Shown one piece after another: positions 23,883 to 32,431 of a DNA stretch of 64,000 nucleotides. The stretch is taken from the NCBI RefSeq assembly GCF_009915685.1, contig NZ_JAABLP010000001.1; one strand, 5' to 3'. The position numbers were made by a program, and so were the translations under genes. The stretch's first letter is position 1. The number at the start of each line of letters is the position of its first letter. The DNA comes from Pannonibacter tanglangensis. GTDB lineage: Bacteria > Pseudomonadota > Alphaproteobacteria > Rhizobiales > Stappiaceae. The notes beneath the pieces are model-generated. The model was given only the letters and a program-made list of their open reading frames with translations, did no database searches and had not been told where the DNA came from.

Positions 23883-25373
23883 TCAGCGCTTGACCTCCCA
23901 GGTGGTGGTGCGCTGGCCGGTGGCGGGGTCCTTGCCGTCCTTGAGCAGGACGCCCATGGCGGTGAGCTCACCGCGCAGGCGGTCGGCTTCGGCGAAGTTC
24001 TTCGCCTCGAGGAAGGCGAGACGCTCTGCGACGAGCGCCGCGATGGCCTTCTGCTCCGACTGATCGCCGCCACGCAGCCAGGCTTCCGGCTTCTGCTGCA
24101 TGAGGCCGAGGAATTGGGCCGAGGCCAGGGCAACGGCGGCCGATTCCGGCTGGTAGAAGTCCCAGCCCAATGCACTTTCACCAAGCACCAGGTCGCCGAG
24201 GCGGGAGGACGAGAACAGGCCCTGCAGGACCTTCACCGCAGCCCCGGTGTCGAGGTCATCGGCCAGAGCCGCAACCAGATCAGCGCTGACGGTGGACGGC
24301 GCCACGTCGCCAGCCTGATCGAGCATGCGGTACCAGCGGGTCAGGATGTTTTCCGCCTCCTCCAGCTTGCGGACCGAGAAGTCGATCGGCTCGCGGTAAT
24401 GGGTCATCAGCATGGCCAGGCGCAGCACTTCGCCCGGCCACTTGCGGCCACCGAAGACTTCCGTATGCAGCAGGTCGTGGATGGTGAAGAAGTTGCCGTC
24501 GGACTTCGACATCTTGCGGCCTTCGACCTGCACGAAGCCGTTGTGCATCCAGTAGTTTGCCATCACCGACGTGCCATGGGCGCAGCAGGACTGGGCGATC
24601 TCGTTCTCGTGGTGCGGGAAGATGAGATCGAGCCCGCCGCCGTGGATGTCGAAGACCTCGCCCAGATGCGCCTTGCTCATGACCGAGCATTCGATGTGCC
24701 AGCCGGGGCGGCCACGGCCCCAGGGGCTGTCCCAGCCGGGCTCTTCCGGCGAAGACAGTTTCCAGAGCACGAAGTCGCCCGGGTTCTTCTTGTGCGCATC
24801 GACCGCGATGCGCGCGCCGGCGAGCTGGTCGTCGAGATTGCGTTTGGAGAGCTGGCCGTAGGTCGGCATGGAGCCCGTGTCGAACAGCACCTCGCCGCCC
24901 TCCTCGGTTGCTGCCACATAGGCGTGACCACGGGCGATCAGGGTCTCGATCATCGAGACCATGCCGGCGATATGCTGGGTCGCGCGGGGCTCATGGGTGG
25001 GCGGCAGGTTGCCGAGGGTGGCGACATCCTTGTGGAACTGGTCGGCGGTGGTCCTGGTCACCAGCGCGATGGCGTCGTTGAGCGGCAGGCCCGGATGATC
25101 GCGCAGGGCTCTCGCGTTGATCTTGTCGTCCACGTCCGTGATGTTGCGGACGTAGGTGACGTGGTCCGCGCCATAGACATGCCGCAGCAGGCGGAAGAGC
25201 ACGTCGAAGACAATGACGGGCCGCGCATTGCCGATATGGGCGAAGTCATAGACGGTCGGGCCGCAGACATACATGCGCACGTTCGCGGCATCGAGGGGGG
25301 CAAAGACCTCCTTCGACCGGGTCAGCGTGTTGGTCAGACGCAGGACGGGCGCGTCCGGCTTCGCATGGGTCAT
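23883..25373 (-). CDS. cysS: Cysteinyl-tRNA synthetase
   Basis: 496-residue class I synthetase charging tRNA-Cys. The HIGH-type motif is in FAHIGNARPV, the KMSKS loop is GRKMSKSDGN, and the zinc-site region reads YVCGPTVYD. A further mark is GWHIECSVMS. The length is slightly above the usual 460 because of C-terminal variation. Its 3' end is 28 bp from the last palindromic repeat copy, which may act as its transcription stop. Confidence 0.97.
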   Translation of the reverse strand: MTHAKPDAPVLRLTNTLTRSKEVFAPLDAANVRMYVCGPTVYDFAHIGNARPVIVFDVLFRLLRHVYGADHVTYVRNITDVDDKINARALRDHPGLPLNDAIALVTRTTADQFHKDVATLGNLPPTHEPRATQHIAGMVSMIETLIARGHAYVAATEEGGEVLFDTGSMPTYGQLSKRNLDDQLAGARIAVDAHKKNPGDFVLWKLSSPEEPGWDSPWGRGRPGWHIECSVMSKAHLGEVFDIHGGGLDLIFPHHENEIAQSCCAHGTSVMANYWMHNGFVQVEGRKMSKSDGNFFTIHDLLHTEVFGGRKWPGEVLRLAMLMTHYREPIDFSVRKLEEAENILTRWYRMLDQAGDVAPSTVSADLVAALADDLDTGAAVKVLQGLFSSSRLGDLVLGESALGWDFYQPESAAVALASAQFLGLMQQKPEAWLRGGDQSEQKAIAALVAERLAFLEAKNFAEADRLRGELTAMGVLLKDGKDPATGQRTTTWEVKR

Positions 25374-25672
25374 GACAAATCGTCTCCTGGCCTGCTGGCC
25401 GGGACGTCCGTCTCTTGGAAAAATGACGCAAGAAGGGAACGGCCACAGCCAGCGATTGCGCTAGCTGCAGATAATGGTGATCGGAATGAGGGTCCGGCTG
25501 GCCGTGTTCATGGGCAAAACCTTTGACCGGTTTCCGGGCGGCGGTCAAGCGGAGATGCAAAACCGTCACGCGCCGCCTTTCGCGGCACAATCGGGGCAGA
25601 AAACTGGACTGGGGCCGCCAACACGCTAGGATTTGCCGGCCGGGAATCGCCCGGCCAGCCGGGGGGCAGGAC

Positions 25673-27388
25673 ATGGCAGGCACGCATCGACCCGCACGGA
25701 TTGCTACTGAGGCAACCCTTACCGCATGGCCGGGAGCCGGTCGCGCCGCGCGTGGCCTCGCCGCGGCGGTTGTTGCAGGACTGATGCTGTCAGCGGCGCT
25801 GTCCGTCACCGCACCGGCGGCTGCGGCCGCGCAGACCGCCCCTGCCGCGCCGACGGATCAGGGCATCGGCCCTGCGATTGCCGGGGCGATCCAGGCGCGG
25901 CTTGGAACCGTCTCCGACCCTGCCATCGCGGCCTATTATGCCGCGCGCGGCGGCGAGCCGCTGTGGGTGCTGTCCGATGGCGACGACGCGGGGCTTTCGG
26001 AAAACGGCCACCTGGCCATCGCCGCCTTTGCCGCAGCCAATGACCATGCGCTCAACCCGGACAATTACGCCCCGATCGACCTCGCCCGGCGCGCCGATGC
26101 GGCTGCAACGGCCGAAGACTATGCCACGCTCGACATCGACCTGACGCGCAATTACGTGCGCTACGGCACGCATCTGGCCTCCGGCCGGGTGCAGCCGAAT
26201 GTGGTGAGCAAGGCGCTCAACATCTTCCCCGAGATCCCGGACCCGGCCGATCTCCTGAACGCGGTCGGCCAGTCGCCGGATTTCGGGACCTATCTGGAGG
26301 CGCTGGCGCCGCAATCGCCCTCCTATGCGCGACTGAAGCAGCGGCTGGCGGAATACCGGGACAAGGCGGCGCGGGGCGGGTTCACGCATGTGCCGACGGG
26401 CGCGACGCTGAAACCCGGCATGACAGACCCGCGGCTTGATGCCCTGCGCCGGCGGATGGCCGAGGAAGACTACATGCAGGCGGCCGCCCATGCGGGCGAC
26501 GTCTATGACGGGGCGCTGGTGGAGGCGGTGAAGCAGTTCCAGGCCTATCACGGCCTGACGGTCGACGGGGTGATCGGGCCGGAGACGCTGGCGGAGATCA
26601 ACACCTCGATCACGCAGCGCCTGATCCAGATGGAGCTCAACATGGAGCGCCGGCGCTGGATGCCGGACCATCTCGGCTCGACCTACATCTTCGTCAATCT
26701 GGCCGACCAGGTGCTCAAGGTGGTCAAGGACGAGAAGACGATCCACACGGCGCGGGTGGTGGTGGGCAAGCCCTATCACGCGACGCCGGTGTTCTCGCGC
26801 AACATGACCTATGTCGAGGTCAATCCGTTCTGGAACGTGCCGCAGTCCATCGCGGTGAACGAGTATCTGCCCAAGCTCATCAAGAGCCCGGCCGCCCTGT
26901 CCGGCCAGAACATTCGCGTGTTCAAGGGCGACACGGAAGTGAACCCGGCCAGCGTCGCCTGGGCGTCGTACCAGGGCACGGGCCTGCCCTATCAGCTGAG
27001 GCAGGATCCGGGCGACAAGAATGCGCTTGGCCGCATCAAGTTCATGTTCCCGAACGCCTTCAACATCTACATCCACGACACGCCGTCCAAGGCGCTGTTC
27101 GACCGCTCGGAACGCTATTTCAGCCATGGCTGCATCCGGGTGTCGGACCCGTTCGCGCTCGGGGAGGTGCTGCTGTCGGCGCAGGGCTTCGACAAGGCGA
27201 GGCTGGAGCAGATCCGCGACAGCGGCGAACGGCAGGTGATCACGCTGAAGGAGCCGGTGCCGGTGCATCTGACCTATCTCACCGCCTGGATGAACAAGGA
27301 CGGGTCGACGCATTTCCGCCAGGACATCTACGGCCGCGACGAGGCGCTGCTGAAGGCGCTCGCCCGTGCCATGCGGGAAAACCTCTGA
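25673..27388 (+). CDS. YcbB-type L,D-transpeptidase, periplasmic
   Basis: 571 residues from the ATG at 25673 (GGGGGGCAGG upstream). An N-terminal hydrophobic signal/anchor is followed by a helical scaffold, a peptidoglycan-binding domain (AVKQFQAYHGLTVDGVIGPE) and the YkuD catalytic domain ending in FSHGCIRVSDP with Cys487 as nucleophile. Before it stands the substrate-loop insert typical of YcbB/LdtD-like enzymes (YVEVNPFWNVPQSIAVNEYL). It forms 3-3 cross-links in peptidoglycan, a prominent reaction in Hyphomicrobiales that grow from a pole. Confidence 0.92.
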   Translation: MAGTHRPARIATEATLTAWPGAGRAARGLAAAVVAGLMLSAALSVTAPAAAAAQTAPAAPTDQGIGPAIAGAIQARLGTVSDPAIAAYYAARGGEPLWVLSDGDDAGLSENGHLAIAAFAAANDHALNPDNYAPIDLARRADAAATAEDYATLDIDLTRNYVRYGTHLASGRVQPNVVSKALNIFPEIPDPADLLNAVGQSPDFGTYLEALAPQSPSYARLKQRLAEYRDKAARGGFTHVPTGATLKPGMTDPRLDALRRRMAEEDYMQAAAHAGDVYDGALVEAVKQFQAYHGLTVDGVIGPETLAEINTSITQRLIQMELNMERRRWMPDHLGSTYIFVNLADQVLKVVKDEKTIHTARVVVGKPYHATPVFSRNMTYVEVNPFWNVPQSIAVNEYLPKLIKSPAALSGQNIRVFKGDTEVNPASVAWASYQGTGLPYQLRQDPGDKNALGRIKFMFPNAFNIYIHDTPSKALFDRSERYFSHGCIRVSDPFALGEVLLSAQGFDKARLEQIRDSGERQVITLKEPVPVHLTYLTAWMNKDGSTHFRQDIYGRDEALLKALARAMRENL

Positions 27389-27445
27389 CCGGACCGCCGG
27401 AAGCCGACGGCCTGACGGCCGCCGGACCGGTGCCCCCCGTCTGCG

Positions 27446-27484
27446 GGCATCCCGGACGCGAGCGAAGCGGAGATCCGGGATGAC
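27446..27484. repeat. GTCATCCCGG-type intergenic palindrome (family 2)
   Basis: Nine-base arms CATCCCGGA (27448-27456) and TCCGGGATG (27474-27482) surround a core containing GAGCGAAGCGGAG. The same core and arms occur at 36436-36484 and, inverted, at 36576-36625. It lies about 60 bp past the transpeptidase stop and may fold in RNA. Confidence 0.7.
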
Positions 27485-27649
27485 GCCGGTCAGGGTGAGC
27501 TTCATCACCAATCCGGCAGCTAACGACCGTTCACGAAGCTGAACGGCAGCTGAAAGCCGGTCTCAGCATGGGTTCAGCCCCGCCCTGCCATTGTAGCGCC
27601 ATCAGGTCGTCATGGACCGGGCGCAGCCCGGCCGGCAGCGGAGCTTCCC

Positions 27650-27838
27650 ATGGTCTCGCGTTTCGTGTCGCTCACCTTCGTCCTCTCCGTTCTGGTCCTG
27701 CCGCTGGTCGGCATGGCCGCCCTCGTCTCGCAGCCGGCCATGCCCCAGGCCGTCTCGAAGCAGAAGGGGCTCTGCATGACCTCGGGGCTCGGATGCGGCA
27801 CCGGCCACATGCTGCTGCCGGCCTTGTCACGCCCGTGA
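27650..27838 (+). CDS. Small hydrophobic peptide, possibly exported
   Basis: 62 residues. Residues 4-26 are a strong hydrophobic stretch preceded by an Arg (signal-like), followed by a short mature part with two cysteines (GLCMTSGLGCGTG). Not recognised. It ends 48 bp before the ArsR-type thiol sensor and reads in the same direction, so it could be its partner or target, or just a chance frame. Ribosome-site evidence is weak. Confidence 0.35.
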   Translation: MVSRFVSLTFVLSVLVLPLVGMAALVSQPAMPQAVSKQKGLCMTSGLGCGTGHMLLPALSRP

Positions 27839-27886
27839 TCGAACCCTAAGTTGCCTGCATCGGCACAGTTTGGTACTTTCACATTC

Positions 27887-28246
27887 ATGAAACCTGACCT
27901 TCTCGAGGCCAAGGCTGAAATGGCCGCCCAGTTCCTGAAGATGATCGCTTCGGCACCGCGGCTGCTGCTGTTGTGCCAGATGGCGGAACGGGAATGCAGC
28001 GTGGGCGAGCTGGCCGAAAAGACGGGCATGCGCATGCCGACCGTCTCGCAGCAGCTGAGCCTGCTCCGGGCACAGGGGCTGGTGGTGACACGGCGCGAGG
28101 GCACCACGATCTACTACCGCCTGGCGAGCGAGGCCGCGCGCGAGGTGATGGGCGTGCTGTTCAAGCACTTCTGCGCCGAGGACGCCGCCGGCCTGGCGCT
28201 GGTGGCCGAGGCCGAGGCCGAGACAAGCGAGCCCGCGACGGCCTGA
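27887..28246 (+). CDS. ArsR-family regulator with SqrR/BigR-like cysteine pair
   Basis: 119 residues from the ATG at 27887. Winged helix: FLKMIASAPRLLLLCQMAER, ECSVGELAEKTGMRMPTVSQ, QLSLLRAQGLVVTRREGTTI. Cys30 (in LLLLC) and Cys96 (in FKHFC) are 66 residues apart, the same separation as the sensing cysteines of SqrR (41/107) and BigR (42/108), which form tetrasulfide or disulfide links under reactive sulfur. An extra Cys37 is present. A sulfide/persulfide- or redox-responsive role is therefore likely; the target genes are not evident here. The alternative is a metal sensor. Confidence 0.88.
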   Translation: MKPDLLEAKAEMAAQFLKMIASAPRLLLLCQMAERECSVGELAEKTGMRMPTVSQQLSLLRAQGLVVTRREGTTIYYRLASEAAREVMGVLFKHFCAEDAAGLALVAEAEAETSEPATA

Positions 28247-28268
28247 CGGCCGGCGCGAGCGCAGCCTC

Positions 28269-28316
28269 GCTCCCCGTTTCAGCCCCTCCCCGTTTCCGCC
28301 CCCTCCCCGTTTCCAG
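28269..28316. repeat. CCTCCCCGTTTC tandem repeat, three copies
   Basis: Three imperfect copies of a unit of about 16 bp containing CTCCCCGTTTC, in the convergent gap between the ArsR-type gene and creA. Confidence 0.6.
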
Positions 28317-28349
28317 GGCCGTCATCGAGAGACCGTGACGCAGGGTCCC

Positions 28350-28877
28350 TCAGTCCGTGACGAAGTCGGCGCAGCGCGGCGCCGGCTGGTCGCCCCAGGG
28401 CATGATCGGCACGGTCGAGGTGGAGTTCTTCGGGCTGCCTTCGATCAGCTTGTCGGAATAGACCAGATAGACGAGCACGTTGCGCTTGGCATCGCAGCCG
28501 CGCACGATCCGCATTTTCTTGAAGAAGAACGAGCGGCTCTGGCGGAACATCTCGTCGCCCTGCTCGAACTTCTCGCGGAAGGCGATGGGCCCGACCTGAC
28601 GACAGGCGAGCGAGACGTCGGACACTTCCTCGGCAATGCCGAGCCAACCCTCCACCCCGCCCTTCTCCGGCACGGTGAAATGACAGGCGACGCCCTCCAC
28701 CACCGGATCGTCGATCGCATAGGTGGCGAGCTTGTGGTCGGGCGTGAGGAACTTCCAGACCGTCGACTTCTTGAAGATCAGATCCGGCTCGTCGGCCGCC
28801 CGGGCGGCGCCGGCGAGAGGCGCTGCCAGACAGAGGCCGAGAAGGCTGGCAACGAGGGCGGACTTGCAGCGTGACAT
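28350..28877 (-). CDS. creA: CreA family periplasmic protein
   Basis: 175 residues from the ATG at 28877. A clear signal peptide (SALVASLLGLCLAAPLAGAA, cleavage after ARA) is followed by the CreA domain: IFKKSTVWKFLTPDHKLATY, DDPVVEGVACHFT, GGVEGWLGIAEEVSDVSLAC and FFKKMRIVRGCDAKRNVLVY. The family is widespread in Proteobacteria with no established biochemical role. Encoded alone, convergent with the ArsR-type gene. Confidence 0.92.
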   Translation of the reverse strand: MSRCKSALVASLLGLCLAAPLAGAARAADEPDLIFKKSTVWKFLTPDHKLATYAIDDPVVEGVACHFTVPEKGGVEGWLGIAEEVSDVSLACRQVGPIAFREKFEQGDEMFRQSRSFFFKKMRIVRGCDAKRNVLVYLVYSDKLIEGSPKNSTSTVPIMPWGDQPAPRCADFVTD

Positions 28878-29066
28878 GGGACGTCCTTGCGACAGGCGGC
28901 GGAGACGGATCCGCGCGCGGCGGGCGCGTGTCGCGCCCGGATGGGATGTGGGCACGACCACTGTCGTCTTCCAGAGCCGACACGGTCCATCCGCAAAAAT
29001 GCGTATATCGCAGAGGGAGAACGGCCGGCTGCCGGGCTTGCGGGCGGGCCGATGCCCCCGCCCGTC

Positions 29067-30044
29067 TCAGGCCGCGTTGCTGGCGGCCGCGCCGGAGCCC
29101 AGCTCGGTGAAGATGTGCCGGTCGCGTTCGGCCGTCCAGACCTGCGGCAGGTCCTGGCCGCGCGCCTCCTCGAGGGCACGGACGACGTTGAAGGGCATCC
29201 GCGCCTCGTAGAAGGCAAGGCGGCCGAAGCGCGGGTCCATGGCGTCGCGGATGGCTGCGTGGGCCTCCTTCAGCGGCAGCTCCTCGACCACACAGGCGCG
29301 GGCGGTGCCGAGCAGCGTGTCGAGATAGTCGCGCGTGCGGGTCAGCGCCTCGCCGACCTGCGTCGGGCCAACGATCGCCGGACCACTGCCGGCGATCACC
29401 GCATTGGCCCGGAATGCCCGCATCCGCTCCAGCGTGCGCAACCAGTCGGCCAGATGCCCGTCACGGGTGTCCGGGCAACCGCCGGGCTCCAGGAGGTCGC
29501 CGGCAAACATCACGCCGCTGTCGGGCACATAGACGACCACGTCGCCCATGGTGTGGCCGCGGCCGAGATGCATCAGCCGCACCTCGCGGCTGCCGAGGCG
29601 CAGCGACAGGGAGGAGGCGAAGGTCATGGTCGGATGGACGGGCAGGCCCTGGGCGAAGGCCGCGCGCTGCGGCCCCTGGGGCACACGCAACCGGGCGGCA
29701 TGCTCGCAGTCGAGATCGTGCCGGCCGCGCTCGTCGATCATGCGCCGGGTCAGGTCCGAGGCGATGATCTCGCCCGGCACGAGGGCCGGCGCTCCCATGA
29801 TGCGGCGCGCGTGATAATGGGTCAGCACCAGATGCTTGACCGGCCTGTCGGACAGCCGCTCCAGCGCCTCGAGAAGAGGCGTGGCATCGTCCCGGCTGGG
29901 CGGGGCATCGACGAGCACGAGGCTGTCCTCGGCCCGGATCACGCCCACGGTGGGCCGGCCCGGCCGGGAGAGGGCAAAGCAGCCCCGCCCCACCTCGGCG
30001 ATGGTGACGGAGTCGGTGTCGGCGCCGCTCGTGGTCTTGCTCAT
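29067..30044 (-). CDS. MBL-fold protein with degenerate metal motif
   Basis: 325 residues from the ATG at 30044, which has AGAAGG upstream. Metallo-beta-lactamase fold: LVLTHYHARRIMGA, HLGRGHTMGDVVVYVPDSG and GVMFAGDLLEPGG. The first metal motif HxHxDH reads H-Y-H-A-R-R, keeping the two first histidines (76, 78) but replacing the Asp and last His by Arg. The later His and Asp ligands look present. This suggests one metal site is lost or that the protein is a subfamily with altered chemistry. It is divergent from a MarR-type gene 300 bp away, which probably controls it. The substrate is unknown. Confidence 0.85.
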   Translation of the reverse strand: MSKTTSGADTDSVTIAEVGRGCFALSRPGRPTVGVIRAEDSLVLVDAPPSRDDATPLLEALERLSDRPVKHLVLTHYHARRIMGAPALVPGEIIASDLTRRMIDERGRHDLDCEHAARLRVPQGPQRAAFAQGLPVHPTMTFASSLSLRLGSREVRLMHLGRGHTMGDVVVYVPDSGVMFAGDLLEPGGCPDTRDGHLADWLRTLERMRAFRANAVIAGSGPAIVGPTQVGEALTRTRDYLDTLLGTARACVVEELPLKEAHAAIRDAMDPRFGRLAFYEARMPFNVVRALEEARGQDLPQVWTAERDRHIFTELGSGAAASNAA

Positions 30045-30348
30045 GGTCTTCACCTTCTCAACGGTGGATCCATCGCCCGCAGCGCCGTCTTGTCGCGGTC
30101 CCTGCCCGCGTACGCGCGCGGATCCTCACCCTGTCTCCGCAGAGTCGCTGCGGGACGCTCCGATTCGCAAACAAATGCAGAAAAATCATGGCACAGGCGA
30201 AGTTTTATCAACAAGTTGCTGAGTTATCCGGCTTTGCGCAGCCGGGACGGCCGGGTCAAACTGCCCGGTGTTCTCGCCGAACGCCCGATTGCTGCATGCG
30301 CGAAGGCGGGTATTATTGCACCCCAGCGCAAGGAACCACGGAGCGGCC
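30045..30348. other. Divergent promoter region, MBL-fold gene and marR
   Basis: No gene seen. AT-richer at 30170-30230 than its surroundings. CAACAAGTTG at 30209-30218 is a perfect small palindrome (4-2-4) inside ATCAACAAGTTGCTGAGT and is a candidate MarR-type operator. Confidence 0.45.
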
Positions 30349-30894
30349 ATGTCCTCGCCGACGCCAACATCCAGAGACAGCCGCGGCACGGCACCGGACG
30401 CGCCGGGCGAGGCTTCCGGCGAGCCGCTGCGGCTGGAGACTTTCCTGCCCTACCGGCTGAGCATCCTGTCCGAGGTGGTGAGCCGGTCGCTGTCGCGCAT
30501 CTATGCCGACCGCTTCGGCATTGCCATTCCCGAGTGGCGCGTGGTGGCGACCATCGGCCAGTTCGGCCGCGTGACGGCGCGCGACGTGGGCGCGCACAGC
30601 CACATGCACAAGACCAAGGTGAGCCGGGCCGTCGCCGCGCTGGAGGGGCTCGGCTATGTCGCCCGCAGCCCCAACCCGCAGGACATGCGCGAGAGCTTCC
30701 TCGAGCTGACGCCCCGGGGCGAGGCCATGTACCGGGAGCTGGTGCCGCAGGCCCGCGCCTTTTCCGACGCGCTGCTCGCCACCCTGCCGCCGGAGGCGCA
30801 GAAGGAGCTGGACAGCCTGCTGACGCGGCTCCAGGACGCGGCCCGCCGGCTGGGCGGCGCAGAGACGGACAGCGCCCCGGAGGCAAGCGGTTAA
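30349..30894 (+). CDS. MarR-family transcriptional regulator
   Basis: 181 residues from the ATG at 30349. The MarR fold is centred on FLPYRLSILSEVVSRSLSRI, IPEWRVVATIGQFGRVTARD, a recognition helix in HKTKVSRAVAALEGLGYV and the wing RSPNPQDMRESFLELTPRG. An N-terminal tail of about 30 residues is low-complexity. Divergence from the MBL-fold gene suggests local control of it; MarR proteins usually sense small aromatic or phenolic ligands. Confidence 0.92.
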   Translation: MSSPTPTSRDSRGTAPDAPGEASGEPLRLETFLPYRLSILSEVVSRSLSRIYADRFGIAIPEWRVVATIGQFGRVTARDVGAHSHMHKTKVSRAVAALEGLGYVARSPNPQDMRESFLELTPRGEAMYRELVPQARAFSDALLATLPPEAQKELDSLLTRLQDAARRLGGAETDSAPEASG

Positions 30895-31003
30895 CCGCGT
30901 TTCCGCTCCGTCATTGCAAATGCTGTAAGGGGCCGGAATAGTGCGGGCGGGGATTTTCCGGAGACGACACCCCGTGTCCGGACGCTGGTACAGGGATCAC
31001 GCC

Positions 31004-32431
31004 ATGAAGGCGGTCACTCGCACGCTGCAGACCGGTCTGCGCGCGCTGGCGCTGGCTGGTGCCATCTGTCTTGCCGCCACCGCGGCAGGCGAGGCCCGCA
31101 CGGCTGCCTGCGACGGACTGGAGCGCCAGCTCGCCCGCGCCCAGGCGGCGCAGCAGGGCGGGAGCGGCCCGTCGAAATGGCAGGAAGCGGCCCGGCAGCA
31201 GGCGGCCGCGATTGCCGCAGCCGAACGGGACGCAGCCTATTTCCGCTGCAGCGCCCAGCCCGGAACCCCGAAATGCAGCGGCCTGATCGAGAAGATCGGC
31301 CGCATGAAGGCCAATCTGGCCAAGATCGAGCGGCAGCGCGCCCGCAGCGAGCCGGCCGCCAGCCGCGGCGCGAAGGACGTGGTCCGGCTGCAGGCCGCCC
31401 TGCTGCGCAACCGCTGTTCCCAGACCGCCCCGCGCAGTGCCTCTGCCGATGACACGGCGCCGCTGAAGCCGGCCCAGCCGAGCGGGCTGATCGGCCGGAT
31501 GCTTGGCGCGGTGCCGGATGACGACCGGCCGCTGATCGTGGCACCGCCCGCCCCGGGCCAAGGCCTGTCCGTCGCCTCGCGCCCGGCCGGGCTTGCAGGG
31601 GAAGCGGCGGGTGAGACAGCAGCAGAGCGGCGCTCGCGCGCGGGCATGAGCACGCGGGCATCGGACCTGCCGCGGGTGCGCGCACCGGCAGGCGCGACGT
31701 TCCGGACGCTGTGCGTGCGCACCTGTGACGGCTACTTCTTCCCGATCAGCTTCTCGACCACCTCGGACCAGTTTCCGCAGGACGCGCAGGTCTGTTCGTC
31801 CATGTGCCCGGCGGCCCAGACGGAGCTGTTCATCTACCGCAATCCCGGCGGCGAGCCGGAAGACATGGTGTCGCTGGCCGGCGTTGCCTACAAGGAACTG
31901 CCCAACGCCTTCCGCCACCGCAAGGAGTATGTCGAGGGCTGCAGTTGCCAGGCGCGCCAGCAGGAGGCGGGCGCGTCCGGCCGAAGCCTGTCGTTGATCC
32001 CGATTGCCGGCACTCCCCTGCCCGCCGCCACGCCCGGCCTTGCCGGCGCTGCCGATGATCCGCAAACCGGCAGCCTGCGTGCGGCGCTGAGCCCGATCCC
32101 GGCCGAGGCCCTGCCCGAGGACGCGGACCCCGACACCCGCCAGAACCTGGCCGAAGGCTTCGATCCGACAGTCCGTGTCGGCCCGCAGGCCGGGCTGCAG
32201 GCGACACCGGCGGCTGGCCCGGGCGATCTGCCCGGCGCCAGTCATGGAGCCGGTCCTGGAGCCGGTCCTGGAGCTGGTCCTGGCGCAATGGCCGAGACGC
32301 GTGACGGGACGACAGCGGCGGCACCCCGGCCGGATGCCATTGCCTCAGAGGAGGCGGCCGGCGCTGCCGAAGCGACGCAGCCCCGCAGTCCCGTCAGGCA
32401 AGTCGGGCCAAAATTCTTTCCCGACCGATAA
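31004..32431 (+). CDS. DUF2865 domain protein, exported
   Basis: 475 residues from the ATG at 31004. Signal peptide (TGLRALALAGAICLAATAAG), an alanine/arginine-rich helical part with scattered cysteines, then the DUF2865 core RTLCVRTCDGYFFPISFSTT, CSSMCPAAQTELFIYRNPGG, EPEDMVSLAG and EYVEGCSCQ. The C-terminal 120 residues are proline/alanine-rich and include a GAGP repeat. DUF2865 is almost confined to Hyphomicrobiales and has no known function; the paired cysteines suggest disulfides in the periplasm. Its last 38 bp overlap the 3' end of gltX on the other strand. Confidence 0.88.
   Translation: MKAVTRTLQTGLRALALAGAICLAATAAGEARTAACDGLERQLARAQAAQQGGSGPSKWQEAARQQAAAIAAAERDAAYFRCSAQPGTPKCSGLIEKIGRMKANLAKIERQRARSEPAASRGAKDVVRLQAALLRNRCSQTAPRSASADDTAPLKPAQPSGLIGRMLGAVPDDDRPLIVAPPAPGQGLSVASRPAGLAGEAAGETAAERRSRAGMSTRASDLPRVRAPAGATFRTLCVRTCDGYFFPISFSTTSDQFPQDAQVCSSMCPAAQTELFIYRNPGGEPEDMVSLAGVAYKELPNAFRHRKEYVEGCSCQARQQEAGASGRSLSLIPIAGTPLPAATPGLAGAADDPQTGSLRAALSPIPAEALPEDADPDTRQNLAEGFDPTVRVGPQAGLQATPAAGPGDLPGASHGAGPGAGPGAGPGAMAETRDGTTAAAPRPDAIASEEAAGAAEATQPRSPVRQVGPKFFPDR
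32246..32281 (+). repeat. 12-bp in-frame tandem repeat, three copies (GAGP)
   Basis: GGAGCCGGTCCT, GGAGCCGGTCCT and GGAGCTGGTCCT encode consecutive GAGP units in the tail of the DUF2865 protein. Likely length-variable between strains. Confidence 0.85.

Noticed and set aside
23477..23893. Proline/arginine-rich open frames inside the repeat array
   Set aside because: They consist of translated palindromic repeat sequence and repeat the same peptide in each unit; not proteins.
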